Below are positions 25,032 through 33,864 of a stretch of DNA of 64,000 nucleotides, piece after piece. The notes under the pieces were generated by a model. It ran no database searches and was not told where the DNA came from. It worked only from the letters and a program-made list of their open reading frames with translations. The stretch's first letter is position 1; every line of letters starts with the position of its first letter. The translations under genes and the position numbers were made by a program. Origin of the DNA: an uncultured Clostridia bacterium (GTDB lineage: Bacteria > Bacillota > Clostridia > UBA1381); assembly GCA_947591315.1 (NCBI GenBank), contig CANQDD010000003.1:62001-126000 (forward strand), read 5' to 3'.

Positions 25032-25230
25032 TACAAATTTTGAAAACAGGGTTCACAAAACCCCGACTTCATTCCATATAAGTGAGAGGACAATTCAAAA
25101 AATCAAGCAATCCTAAAACAGACGTGTACAAATGCTTCTTTTCAACGCTACATATTGGGAGGGTAAAATCTTGAACTATTCCTCTCACAAAAACTTAATA
25201 AGTCATTCACCAGGCACATTACCGATTAAA
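25025..25230. repeat. Direct repeat, left copy (about 200 bases)
   Basis: This copy and the one at 31727-31930 share long identical blocks such as CATTCCATATAAGTGAGAGG and CAGACGTGTACAAATGCTTC. They differ by scattered substitutions and single-base indels. Both include GGGAGGGTAAAATCTTG, an RBS-like sequence before a TTG whose frame is not conserved between copies. They are probably duplicated backbone remnants of an integrative element. Confidence 0.78.
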
Positions 25231-25340
25231 TTTTATTTATTGAAAGACTTGCGGAAACGGCAATTCCGTGTTATGATATATGTGCTGTTAATATAATTGT
25301 AGTGATGAACACAAAGATCGGATTTATAAAGGGGAAAAAG

Positions 25341-25898
25341 ATGTGTGTTATTAAAACAGAACGGCTGTATATCAGAAAATGCACCGAAAACGATTACAAA
25401 TATTATGCAATGTTATATGGAAGTGGCAACAGCCCATTAGCAAAATGGTTTAAAGATAGTCCTGAAACGTTTGAAGAAGTTTGCTATAATATATTTAAAA
25501 AATGCAGTGATGAAATTTTTTTGATATTCAGAAAAGATACAAACGAATTTTGCGGTCAACTGGAACTGCGAAATGACGATAACGGAGGCAAGGAATTAGG
25601 TATAAATTTTTTGCCGGAACAACAGAATAAAGGTTTTGGTACGGAATCAATCATTGGATTTTCAAATTGGCTATATAAAGAAAGAGCCTATTCTCATCTT
25701 ACAATTTGTATAGATCCCGAAAATAACAGAAGCCAACACGTATTTAAAAAATTAGGAGCAATTTTTGTTGAGCAAAACTTGGGAATTTCTCCTGATTTAA
25801 TTGAATTAATGAAAAAGAGTGATATAAATTACAATAAATTTGGTGTGTACTGTTATAAATTGCCTTTGCCTATCAAAACCTTAAATAAGGAAAACTAA
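25341..25898 (+). CDS. GNAT acetyltransferase
   Basis: A 185-residue N-acetyltransferase of the RimJ/RimL-like GNAT type. It opens with IKTERLYIRKCTENDYKYY. The acetyl-CoA site is seen in LPEQQNKGFGTESI and the late motif in IDPENNRSQHVFKKLGA. The start is ATG 25341, behind AAAGGGG; the frame opens earlier without an RBS. A promoter TTGCGG-17-TATGAT lies at 25249-25277. Strongly AT-rich, unlike the flanking chromosome, so acquired. The substrate (antibiotic, peptide or protein) cannot be told. Confidence 0.88.
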   Translation: MCVIKTERLYIRKCTENDYKYYAMLYGSGNSPLAKWFKDSPETFEEVCYNIFKKCSDEIFLIFRKDTNEFCGQLELRNDDNGGKELGINFLPEQQNKGFGTESIIGFSNWLYKERAYSHLTICIDPENNRSQHVFKKLGAIFVEQNLGISPDLIELMKKSDINYNKFGVYCYKLPLPIKTLNKEN

Positions 25899-26130
25899 TA
25901 GGCGATGCTGCATAATGAATGTAAAATAGATAAAAAAGTGAAACGGGAATTTTCAGAGCCGATAATAATTTATACAATAGAGATGTTGTTATGGAAGTAA
26001 CGACATTTCTTTTTGTATCTAAAAATTACCAAACAGAAATCGAAGCGACAGAGGGTACACACCTTGCGGAAATTGCCGCCCGTGATGTGGTGTATTTTAC
26101 TTAGTATTTAAGTCGTAAAAATCATCGGCA
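25899..26130. other. Gap without a clear gene
   Basis: This 230-base stretch between the GNAT gene and the convergent repeat-protein gene shows only short open frames without RBS, and no strong hairpin. It may hold gene debris. Confidence 0.5.
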
Positions 26131-26988
26131 TCATACCAGCAGCTTTGACAAGAAAAATATTGCAATGAACGTTCCCAGAAATATCGCCATCAGCATTGCC
26201 GCTATCGCATAGATCCGGTGGTACTTCGTTGAGAAAATGAATATCACCGCCGCCGCTAAGAGCATCAGCACACCTGTTACGGGCGCTGTTACAAGCTTAA
26301 TCAATCCGAGAAACGCGATGACATACGCGGCGCATATCAGGAACGCGCTTTTCCATGCGCTTCTCATGGATTTAAGTGTCGATTTCTTTATTTCGTCCAT
26401 TTCATCTTGAGTCATTCCCACATGATAAGAATTTCGCGGGGACGTATTTTCGGAGTTGACCGTTGTCCGTTCTGTGTTTACGTACGCGCCTGATGTGCCC
26501 AATCCATGAGTGTGGTATTCATTTTCACTGTTGTCGGCGCCGCACGAATATGGCTGCGTTGGTGAGTTTTCACGGGTGATTTTGATTTCGTTTCCGTCAC
26601 CGAACACGTTTGACAGTGAGCTGTTTGTAATTCTAAAGCGGTTGCCGTGCGCGTCCTCCGCTATTTTTTCATATCCATCGCCGAACACGTTTTGAAGGCT
26701 TGTATTGCGGATTGTATATTCGTTTGATCCGCTGTCCGAATACGGGGACGGGCTTTCGCGCGTGACCTTTATTTCATGTCCGTCACCGAACACATTTGTC
26801 AGCGAGCCGTTTGTGATCCTGAAACGGTTGCCGTGTTTATCCTCCGCAATTTTCTCATAACCATCGCCGAAAACATTATGCATACTTGTGTTTCTGATAG
26901 TGTATTCGTTTCCGTCGTCATCGGTATATATCTGCACATAACCGTCGCCGAAGGTGTTTGTTATGCTCGTATTTCTTAACGTACCCAT
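26131..26988 (-). CDS. Tandem-repeat membrane protein of the WYL/AAA/GIY-YIG module
   Basis: A 285-residue protein. Residues 1-147 are five tandem units of about 28 residues with the core (R-I/T-N-x-S-hydrophobic-x-N-x-FGDG), e.g. EYTIRNTSMHNVFGDGYEKI. Every unit ends in FGDG and is followed by a charged loop (DKHGNRF). A polar linker (148-205) leads to about three transmembrane helices (210-285) ending FFLSKLLV. There is no signal peptide, so the repeats are probably cytosolic. RBS AAGGAGGG. It is divergent from the WYL regulator and its control region carries the operator-like motif at 27027. The repeat family is not one I recognise. Confidence 0.72.
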   Translation of the reverse strand: MGTLRNTSITNTFGDGYVQIYTDDDGNEYTIRNTSMHNVFGDGYEKIAEDKHGNRFRITNGSLTNVFGDGHEIKVTRESPSPYSDSGSNEYTIRNTSLQNVFGDGYEKIAEDAHGNRFRITNSSLSNVFGDGNEIKITRENSPTQPYSCGADNSENEYHTHGLGTSGAYVNTERTTVNSENTSPRNSYHVGMTQDEMDEIKKSTLKSMRSAWKSAFLICAAYVIAFLGLIKLVTAPVTGVLMLLAAAVIFIFSTKYHRIYAIAAMLMAIFLGTFIAIFFLSKLLV

Positions 26989-27026
26989 GAAAATCCCTCC
27001 TTGATTTTACAGTATCACATTTTATA

Positions 27027-27041
27027 TGCAAAAAATTGTAC
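27027..27041 (-). promoter_or_regulatory. Operator-like motif, copy 1 (repeat protein / WYL gene)
   Basis: On the minus strand GTACAATTTTTTGCA; it is the exact reverse complement of the copy at 28081. In the direction of the repeat-protein gene, TTGCAT, 16 bases and TAAAAT follow, the same layout as before the AAA gene. It lies between two divergent genes. Confidence 0.7.
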
Positions 27042-27103
27042 TGTACTGTTTTTCGTACATCTAATATGGTATATTTATATTAAAGAAAAGGAGCTGAGAA
27101 AAA

Positions 27104-28078
27104 ATGAAGCTTACGGCAAAGGCTAACACGATATGCCTGTGGGAGATTCTCAACGAATATTCAGACTGCGACAATATCCTCAGAATGAGCGATATAATTT
27201 ACAAAATGAGACGCGACTATGATTTGTCCGTTGACCGCCGCACGGTTTACAGCTGCGTAGCGGTGCTGACGGAAATGGGGTACGATATTTCCATACCCGA
27301 TGAAAACGGGCGCGGATACTACCTCGCCTCGCGCGATTTCGACGTGTCGGAAATCCGGCTGCTCACCGACAGCGTGTGCGTCAATCCCGGCATATCGGGC
27401 GTTCACTCAGCGCAGCTTATAAAAAAGCTTCAAAAGCTGCTGCCGGTCGGCAAGCGCCATAAATACAAAAATCTTTCAATCGCGAACGCTGGCAGGAAAA
27501 CCGATAACAGGGAGGTTTTTTTGAATATCGACTATCTTGACGAGGCAATCTCAAAACGCAGAAAGGTAGCGTTTACATATATGAAATACGGGTTTGACAA
27601 AAAGCTGAAGCCGCGCCGCGAGGAAAAGTATATCGTAAGCCCGTATGAAATGGTCGCCGCGAACGAGCGGTACTATCTGCTCTGCAAATGCGACAGCCAC
27701 GAAAACGCGGTAAGTCAGTTCAGAATCGACAAGATAAAGGATATTGAGATAGTCGGCGGCAAATATATTCCCGCGCCGGAAAGCTTTTCGCCGAAGCAGT
27801 ACCGCGACAGGTCGGTGTTTATGTATGGCGGCGAGGTCGGTCATGCGGTTATACGCTGCGATAACGGTATGCTCGATCAGGTAATTGACTTTTTTGGCAA
27901 AGACGCGCGTATCGCTCCGAACGGCGACGGGAAAACGTTTGATCTCACCGTCACCGGCAGCCTCGAGGGACTTAGCTACTGGGCGGGGCATTACATCGAC
28001 ACATGCGAGGTGCTCGAGCCCGCGGGTATGCGCGAAAGCGTGATGAACGTGATAAGGAATAACGTGTACGGAATATAG
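27104..28078 (+). CDS. WYL-domain transcriptional regulator
   Basis: A 324-residue regulator. A winged helix-turn-helix occupies residues 1-75 (VDRRTVYSCVAVLTEMGYDI), the WYL ligand-sensing domain about 145-235 (KYIVSPYEMVAANERYYLLCKC, FRIDKIKDIEI), and a WCX C-terminal domain about 240-320. WYL proteins commonly control phage-defence genes by sensing nucleic-acid ligands. Here the gene is central to a module and operator-like motifs lie on both sides of it and before the nuclease gene, so it probably controls all three targets. RBS AAAGGAG. Confidence 0.9.
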   Translation: MKLTAKANTICLWEILNEYSDCDNILRMSDIIYKMRRDYDLSVDRRTVYSCVAVLTEMGYDISIPDENGRGYYLASRDFDVSEIRLLTDSVCVNPGISGVHSAQLIKKLQKLLPVGKRHKYKNLSIANAGRKTDNREVFLNIDYLDEAISKRRKVAFTYMKYGFDKKLKPRREEKYIVSPYEMVAANERYYLLCKCDSHENAVSQFRIDKIKDIEIVGGKYIPAPESFSPKQYRDRSVFMYGGEVGHAVIRCDNGMLDQVIDFFGKDARIAPNGDGKTFDLTVTGSLEGLSYWAGHYIDTCEVLEPAGMRESVMNVIRNNVYGI

Positions 28079-28080
28079 AT

Positions 28081-28118
28081 GTACAATTTTTTGCACACCG
28101 ATTATGATATATTATAAT
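28081..28118 (+). promoter_or_regulatory. Operator-like motif copy 2 and promoter of the AAA gene
   Basis: GTACAATTTTTTGCA (28081-28095) begins 2 bases after the WYL stop codon and overlaps the -35 TTGCAC (28091-28096). TATAAT follows at 28113-28118 after 16 bases. A bound regulator would block the promoter. Confidence 0.7.
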
Positions 28119-28148
28119 TATAATAAACGATTGGCGGGGGTGGAGAAA

Positions 28149-30131
28149 ATGATATTGTACAAGATAACGGCAAAAAGAAGTATCACAGAAGACGACGTCA
28201 ATGAAAATCAAGCCGGTATAATCAGAAACAACACAGAGAAGCTGTACAGCAATTCGGGGAAAAAGTGTATAGCCGCGGTAACGGAGCTTGACAATGACTA
28301 CTGTGAAATAGCCGCGGCGGTCAAGGCCGAAGCCGCGCGCGAATACACTCCGGAGAAAATCGCTGATATTATAGGCGGCATGAACGGCTGGAATCTTTCT
28401 CATGTGAGCTCATCGGAGCTTGTTGTGCGTGATTTCAAAAAAGCTTTGCGTGAAGCGGAGATGGGGAATTTCATCATAAGCTATAAAAAGCTCCTGTGTG
28501 ATATAAAAATCAATCCGCATAACGGTACAGATGACGAGTGTATCGCCGAAACGCTGCCGCGCTCTGAATTCGGGAGCCTTGCGGAAAACCTGCTTTGCAA
28601 AAGCACGCTGCTGCCGGAAATCGACCGTATATTCAAGCAAAGGAATATGACGGGCAGACTGTTTCATCCTGTGCACTACATAATCAAATCCGACAGCAAA
28701 CGCGACGATAGCGAGATTATAAACTGCTTGATAAGCGCGCTTTACGAAAACGACCGCCTGTTATCGGAAAGATACGCGACGGTAGATTTTTATACGAACG
28801 ATTATATTGACGAGGACGACTTATCCAAGCTATACGAAACTCATGCGGGCGGCACGGTAGTTGTCCGTATGTATCCAGAAGAGGAAAACAACAATCCGTT
28901 CTGCAGATCCGATCCGGATGAAAATATGCAAGTCCTGATAAACGTGATAAATAAGTACAACGACAATACTCTTACGATTGCCGTTTTCCCATGCGGGAAC
29001 ACAAAGGAAACGGGGAAGCTGTATCAGGGCGTGCTCTCACCGTTTGTGGAGATATACACCGAAAACGCGTCCGGCGGCGCGGCAAGGCAAAATCTTATCC
29101 ACCGCGCAAAACGCGCCGGAATGGAGTGCGACGGTGAGCTGACAGATGTTGTAAAAGATAACAAAACCTACTGTCCGTCAGAACTTAGCGAGCATTTCGA
29201 GCGATGGTACAAAAAGAAAACCACAGCGCAGCTTTATCCGCAGTATGCACAGCTTACAAACGTCAGTTCGGCGAAATCTGAACCGGGCAGCGGCGCTGCG
29301 CTCTGCGCGCTGAACAGTATGGTCGGCTTGTCGGCAGCAAAGGAAGTTATACACAAAGCGCTCGATTTCTACAAGGTTCAGCGAATGTACCGCGAATTCG
29401 GGAAACAGCGCAAAACGCTGTCCATGCACATGGTATTTACCGGAAGCCCCGGTACCGCGAAAACAACAACGGCGCGGCTTTTCGCGGAAATTTTAAAGGA
29501 TAACAGCATAATCACGAACGGCAGACTCGTCGAGGTCGGGCGCGCGGATTTAATCGGCAAATATATAGGTCATACTGCGCCGCGTGTAAAAAAAGCGTTT
29601 GCGGATGCGAAAGGCGGAGTGCTGTTTATCGACGAGGCGTATTCGCTTCTCGACCACGATAATAATCTTTACGGCGATGAGGCGATTAACACCATTGTGC
29701 AGGAAATGGAAAACAGACGTAATGACACGATTGTGATTTTCGCGGGATATACAAATGAAATGGAGCAATTCTTAGACCGCAATCCCGGACTGCGCTCACG
29801 AATAGCGTTTAATGTTCCATTCGAGGACTATACTCCGGAGGAGCTTCTTAAAATCGCCGCGCTTATGGCGGACAACAAGGAAAACAAAATCGCTCCCGAC
29901 GCGAACGGTAAGCTGCTCGGCATATTCCGTGACGCGTCAAAAGCGGAGAATTTCGGCAACGGACGATTTGTGAGAAATATCATGGAACAAGCCGAAATGA
30001 ACCGCGCGAGCCGCATCGCGAAAACGGACGCGGCGAAGATAACGCGCGATATGCTTGAAACATTTACAGCCGACGATTTTGAATATGCACCTCCGAAGGC
30101 GATAAAGAATGGAATAGGGTTCGCAAGATAA
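28149..30131 (+). CDS. AAA ATPase, CbbX/SpoVK type, with long N-terminal region
   Basis: A 660-residue ATPase. The C-terminal AAA+ domain (about 385-640) has Walker A GSPGTAKTT (about 432-440), Walker B VLFIDEAYSLL (about 491-501), the pore-side GRADLIGKYIG and arginine-rich sensor NPGLRSRIAF; CbbX, SpoVK and EccA share this type. The N-terminal 380 residues look like a degenerate AAA fold plus lid, ending DNKTYCPSELSEHFERWY, with no Walker A. It forms ring assemblies in known relatives and remodels protein partners; the partner here is likely encoded in the module. Start ATG 28149 (RBS GGTGGAG). It is the only enzyme of the module besides the nuclease. Confidence 0.85.
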   Translation: MILYKITAKRSITEDDVNENQAGIIRNNTEKLYSNSGKKCIAAVTELDNDYCEIAAAVKAEAAREYTPEKIADIIGGMNGWNLSHVSSSELVVRDFKKALREAEMGNFIISYKKLLCDIKINPHNGTDDECIAETLPRSEFGSLAENLLCKSTLLPEIDRIFKQRNMTGRLFHPVHYIIKSDSKRDDSEIINCLISALYENDRLLSERYATVDFYTNDYIDEDDLSKLYETHAGGTVVVRMYPEEENNNPFCRSDPDENMQVLINVINKYNDNTLTIAVFPCGNTKETGKLYQGVLSPFVEIYTENASGGAARQNLIHRAKRAGMECDGELTDVVKDNKTYCPSELSEHFERWYKKKTTAQLYPQYAQLTNVSSAKSEPGSGAALCALNSMVGLSAAKEVIHKALDFYKVQRMYREFGKQRKTLSMHMVFTGSPGTAKTTTARLFAEILKDNSIITNGRLVEVGRADLIGKYIGHTAPRVKKAFADAKGGVLFIDEAYSLLDHDNNLYGDEAINTIVQEMENRRNDTIVIFAGYTNEMEQFLDRNPGLRSRIAFNVPFEDYTPEELLKIAALMADNKENKIAPDANGKLLGIFRDASKAENFGNGRFVRNIMEQAEMNRASRIAKTDAAKITRDMLETFTADDFEYAPPKAIKNGIGFAR

Positions 30132-30152
30132 AATCAATTATACGGATAAATA

Positions 30153-30190
30153 AACAGGTCGGGGAAGCTCCCGACCTGTTTGTGGGTTAA
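30153..30190. terminator. Bidirectional terminator between AAA and GIY-YIG genes
   Basis: AACAGGTCGGG and CCCGACCTGTT form an 11-base stem between the two convergent genes. The T-tract is TTTGTG in the plus direction and TTTATTTAT in the minus direction. Confidence 0.75.
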
Positions 30191-31335
30191 TTTGTCTTTT
30201 TCTTTTTAAATTCGCCGTTAGCTTCAAAGTTGAAAAAGATCTTTTGCCAATACTCACCGTTGATGTACTCGGAAAAATCAATATATTTGCCGATAAATTT
30301 TTCGCGCAGTGCCGTAAGCCTGTTCTTATCATCCTCGGATGTCAGATCCGCTTCAAAGAACATTCTGTATTTTCCTTTTTCAAGAGTTCTGTTTTTAATC
30401 TGATTCTTTATCTTTTTATATTCCGATTCGCGTATATCCTTAATAGCAGACGGAAGCTTTTTTTTCGTTTCCTTTAAATCCTTTTTTTGTATCCAGTTTT
30501 TTTCATCTTTGTTGACGGAGTAAATACCCACAATCTGCGATTGATATAACGCGAAAACATATTCGATTTTATCGAGCCGTTCCTGTGCAACATCCCAAAA
30601 TCCGCTTGCCGCGTCAAGTATTCTATTTTTCTCGTCGTCGAAGCCTTTACAGAAATTAGGATATAAATGATTTATCTTTACAAACAAAATCCCGCATCCT
30701 TCTGCTGCCGTCTCTACGGTACATCCTTTGAGCTCCTGATATACGTCAAGAATTTCGGACAGCGGCTTCGCGGGCTCGACGCAGTTTGTCTCAAAGTCCT
30801 CAATTTTTTGTGCTTCGGTTTTGCAATAACGATTTTCCTTTTCTTTTTTGCTCATATGTCCGTTTGCAATATTGGTCAGAGGATTTTTACTGTCGATAAA
30901 CTTATACATATTTATAAGCGCGGATTCGACCATGTATGCCTCATCATTTGTAAGTCCCCATTTAACTATAACCTTAGTTACGTTGCCGCTGCCGAGGTCT
31001 TTTATTCTTTTGTATTTTTCGCTGAGTTCATTTTCAAGCTTTGAACGAAAATCTTTTACTTGCTGTTTTTTCTTCGCTTTTTTCTCTTCGTCTTCCTCCT
31101 CATCGGAAGAATTTTTATTGAGTTCCTCTTCAAATTTTCTGACTTCCTCATCAATTTCTTCCTCTTTTGCGTGGGCACCCTCTTCATGCTGCCATATTCG
31201 CCCGCCCTCGCCTTTTCCTATATAAAACGGCTTCTTGTCTGCATCACACAGCATATAAACATAATATTTTTTCTTATCATTCCCTTGTCCCAGCGTGTTG
31301 CATATCAATTCCTTGTTTAATTCTTTGTCCTCCAT
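30187..31335 (-). CDS. GIY-YIG endonuclease-domain protein
   Basis: A 382-residue protein. The GIY-YIG domain (about 23-145) has KYYVYMLCDADKKPFYIGKG with the VYM and YIG tripeptides (Tyr27, Tyr38), Arg46 and catalytic Glu137 (YMVESAL). A highly charged coiled insertion (55-110) splits the domain, as in LEM-3-like nucleases. The C-terminal 180 residues (ILFVKINHLYPNF, ASGFWDV, FALYQSQIVGIYSV) resemble an EVE-like accessory domain. The gene is convergent with the AAA gene, and its own promoter region carries the third operator-like motif (31426). A DNA- or RNA-cutting effector is a plausible role but is not shown. Confidence 0.82.
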   Translation of the reverse strand: MEDKELNKELICNTLGQGNDKKKYYVYMLCDADKKPFYIGKGEGGRIWQHEEGAHAKEEEIDEEVRKFEEELNKNSSDEEEDEEKKAKKKQQVKDFRSKLENELSEKYKRIKDLGSGNVTKVIVKWGLTNDEAYMVESALINMYKFIDSKNPLTNIANGHMSKKEKENRYCKTEAQKIEDFETNCVEPAKPLSEILDVYQELKGCTVETAAEGCGILFVKINHLYPNFCKGFDDEKNRILDAASGFWDVAQERLDKIEYVFALYQSQIVGIYSVNKDEKNWIQKKDLKETKKKLPSAIKDIRESEYKKIKNQIKNRTLEKGKYRMFFEADLTSEDDKNRLTALREKFIGKYIDFSEYINGEYWQKIFFNFEANGEFKKKKTN

Positions 31336-31408
31336 AACAATTCCCCTCTCATATAAAATTTTTATTTTACATATTGTACCACAAAACTATAATTTTTGCA
31401 ACACATCA

Positions 31409-31441
31409 ATTATATCACAATATATGTACAAAAAATCGTAC
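31409..31441 (-). promoter_or_regulatory. Operator-like motif copy 3 before the GIY-YIG gene
   Basis: On the minus strand GTACGATTTTTTGTACA (31441-31425) matches the motif at 27027 and 28081, here with symmetric GTAC ends. GATTTT, 17 bases and TATAAT (31414-31409) form the probable promoter. Confidence 0.68.
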
Positions 31442-31510
31442 TGTTTTCCCGTATCAAGCCTGACACCATTGCGGTGGATATACGACTTACTGATTAAACT
31501 GTGCCATCTG

Positions 31511-31578
31511 TAGCAAGCAGTGTTCTTGTGCTACAAAAACGTAAAAATGAAAATCCCGCCTAACGCAAGATTTCCATT
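31511..31578. repeat. Short shared repeat, copy at 31511
   Basis: TAGCAAGCAGTGTTCTTGT, CAAAAACGTAAAAA and AAAATCCCGC are shared with 53356-53424 beside the Z1 gene, in the same orientation and order. The 3' half is a stem (AATCCCGC with a GC-rich partner) and may be a terminator. Confidence 0.68.
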
Positions 31579-32158
31579 TTTGCTTGTTGGGGATAATTCC
31601 CCAAACCCCAAGAACAAAGGCTTACACCTTTGAGCCACGCCCCGGAACGGGGCTTTTTGCTTTTGCTCAAGTTGAACAAAAGCGGGATAATTAAAAATTC
31701 CTCCACATACTAAATATTTTATTTTCATTAAAATTTTGAAAACAGGGGTCACAAAACCTCGATTTCATTCCATATAAGTGAGAGGACAATTCAAAAAAGT
31801 CAAACAAACCTTAAAACAGACGTGTACAAATGCTTCTTTTCAACGCCTACATATTGGGAGGGTAAAATCTTGGACCATTCCTCTCCCAAAAACTTAATAA
31901 GTCATTCATCAGGCACATTGCCGATTGAAGGAGCTGTGCGGACCGGGCGCGATAACCTTTTATTAAAGCGAGCGACAAACCGGATTTGCAATCTTTGATT
32001 TGCCGTCAAAGACGCGACGAGAGCAATCGGGTACAATGATACTTCCGTAATTCGCGGCTCGGTCATAAAGAAGACGGAGAGGTTAAACTCCTATGGAGCG
32101 ATTGACAAATCGCCGCTTGATGAGGACAAAAATATTTCATCAAAGGGAGCGATATTAC
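31579..32158. other. Degenerate element backbone, includes right copy of the direct repeat
   Basis: There is no supported gene here. A GC-hairpin (CCCCGGAACGGGG) lies at about 31640. 31727-31930 is the right copy of the 200-base direct repeat. The rest up to the xis gene reads like coding debris (ACCGGGCGCGATAACC, AAGAAGACGGAGAGG) without an intact frame. This is what remains of the genes normally to the left of xis in Tn916-like elements. Confidence 0.6.
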
Positions 32159-32359
32159 TTGAAGTATGAAGTACCAATATGGGAGAAATTCACATTGAGC
32201 ATAGAAGAAGCAGCGGCGTATTTTAGAATAGGCGAGAATAAACTGCGTCGCATTGTCAGTGAGAATCAAAATGCTGATTTTATTCTGTGGAATGGAAGCA
32301 GACCTCAAATAAAACGAGAAAAACTTGAGTCCGTAATAAACGATATTCATAATATATGA
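32159..32359 (+). CDS. xis: Excisionase, Tn916 Xis-like
   Basis: A 66-residue excisionase. The start is TTG 32159 with AGGGAG 9 bases upstream, giving almost the length of Tn916 Xis (67). The sequence VPIWEKFTLSIEEAAAYFRI, then GENKLRRIVSENQNADFI and NGSRPQIKREKLE, follows Tn916 Xis closely. It directs excision by the integrase encoded 95 bases downstream. Confidence 0.92.
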   Translation: MKYEVPIWEKFTLSIEEAAAYFRIGENKLRRIVSENQNADFILWNGSRPQIKREKLESVINDIHNI

Positions 32360-32454
32360 GATTAAAATCACTTTAAACGGTTGAATTTTTGATGAGGATA
32401 TGATAAAATATTACAGTACATTTTATTACGGCTCTAATCTGAAAGGAGATTTCT

Positions 32455-33723
32455 ATGTCAGAAAAGAGACGAGATAATAAAGGGAGGATACTTCTTCCGA
32501 ATGAACGACAAAGAGCCGATGGAAAGTACGAATACAGATATACAGACAGCACCGGCAAAAAGCACAGCGTTTACAGCTGGAGGCTGGTTGCCACCGACAA
32601 AACTCCGCAAGGTAAAAAACATTCCGAGCCTTTACGGGAAACAGAACGGAAAATCAAACGGGATTTAGAAGATGATATTGATTCATTTAATGCGCGGCGT
32701 ACAACGCTAAATCATTTTTATGAAGAGTATATTGAATCGAAATTTGAACTCAAGCAATCAACAAGAACAAACTATAAATATATGTATGAAAAGTATGTTG
32801 CGGATTGCTTGGGTAGGAAGAAAATCTCGGAGATAAAATACAGCGATGTAAAAAGGTTTTATATCCATCTGATAAAAGATATAGGATTTAAACCAAACAG
32901 TATGGAAGTAATCCATACAATATTGCATCCTGTGTTTTCTGTTGCGGTTCGGGACGGCTACATACGTACAAATCCGACTGACGGAGTTATGGCAGAAATA
33001 AAGAAAATCCATGATTGGAAGAAAACCAAAAGACACGCGCTGACTGTTCCTCAACAAGAGGCATTTGTGAACTTTTGTTCCGCAAACGCTCAATACAGTC
33101 ATTGGATGACGATATTCACGTTTCTTTTGGGAACAGGATGCCGTGTGGGCGAAGCTGTAGGCTTACGCTGGGAAGACTGTGATTTTGAGGAAAATATGAT
33201 TTCGATAAATCATAATCTTATCTATCGCAAGCAAGATAACGGGAAATGTGAATTTCATATCACAACACCAAAAACATCTGTGGGAACGAGAATAATACCG
33301 ATGTTCTCCGCCGTAAAAACCGCATTGACGCAGGAATACGAACGGCAAAAGCTTACTGGTTTCAATATGGCAGAGATTGACGGATATTCAGGATTTATCT
33401 TTATGAATCGCTTTGGTGATGTTATGTCCCCTCATTGCATAAACAGGGCAATAGACAGAATTGCAAGAGATTATAACGAGCGGGAGCGTATCAAAGCTGC
33501 GGAAGAACACAGAGAGCCGTTAATACTTCCTCATTTTTCGGCGCATAATCTGAGACATACATTCTGTACTCGATTTTGTGAGAATGAAACAAACATCAAA
33601 ATCATTCAAGAGATAATGGGACATGCGGACATCAGCACCACTATGGATATTTACAACGAAGCGACAACCGAAAAGAAGATTGAGAGCTTCGCCAATCTTG
33701 AAGGTAAGATTAAAATATGCTGA
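32455..33723 (+). CDS. int: Tyrosine integrase, Tn916 Int-like
   Basis: A 422-residue tyrosine recombinase. The N-terminus MSEKRRDNKGRILL and YSWRLVATDKTPQGK is the arm-binding domain of Tn916 Int. The core-binding domain spans about 85-185. The catalytic domain (about 195-410) has Arg in GTGCRVGEAVGLRWED, HNLRHTF with His/Arg, and the tyrosine nucleophile in TMDIYNEAT. It recombines the lysS 3' end. Direct repeats TACCACTTTT just after the gene (about 33731-33753) may be its arm sites. Confidence 0.96.
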   Translation: MSEKRRDNKGRILLPNERQRADGKYEYRYTDSTGKKHSVYSWRLVATDKTPQGKKHSEPLRETERKIKRDLEDDIDSFNARRTTLNHFYEEYIESKFELKQSTRTNYKYMYEKYVADCLGRKKISEIKYSDVKRFYIHLIKDIGFKPNSMEVIHTILHPVFSVAVRDGYIRTNPTDGVMAEIKKIHDWKKTKRHALTVPQQEAFVNFCSANAQYSHWMTIFTFLLGTGCRVGEAVGLRWEDCDFEENMISINHNLIYRKQDNGKCEFHITTPKTSVGTRIIPMFSAVKTALTQEYERQKLTGFNMAEIDGYSGFIFMNRFGDVMSPHCINRAIDRIARDYNERERIKAAEEHREPLILPHFSAHNLRHTFCTRFCENETNIKIIQEIMGHADISTTMDIYNEATTEKKIESFANLEGKIKIC

Positions 33724-33864
33724 ACGACATTACCACTTTTTCTACCACTTTTGACGGCAAAGTTATAAAAAGATACAAGAAGATGTATGAAAAATAAACT
33801 GCCGTAAAGCGCATAACCGTGGCAATTCGGGAAGTTATGAAAAATTATGTGCGGATTCCAAAAA

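Noticed and set aside
26400-26990. Regularly spaced repeats that could suggest a CRISPR array
   Set aside because: The repeats are imperfect, about 84 bases apart in one reading frame and encode the FGDG protein repeats.
31531-31752. Minus-strand frame of 73 codons
   Set aside because: It overlaps a hairpin and repeat sequence, has no RBS and reads as low-complexity translation of non-coding repeats.
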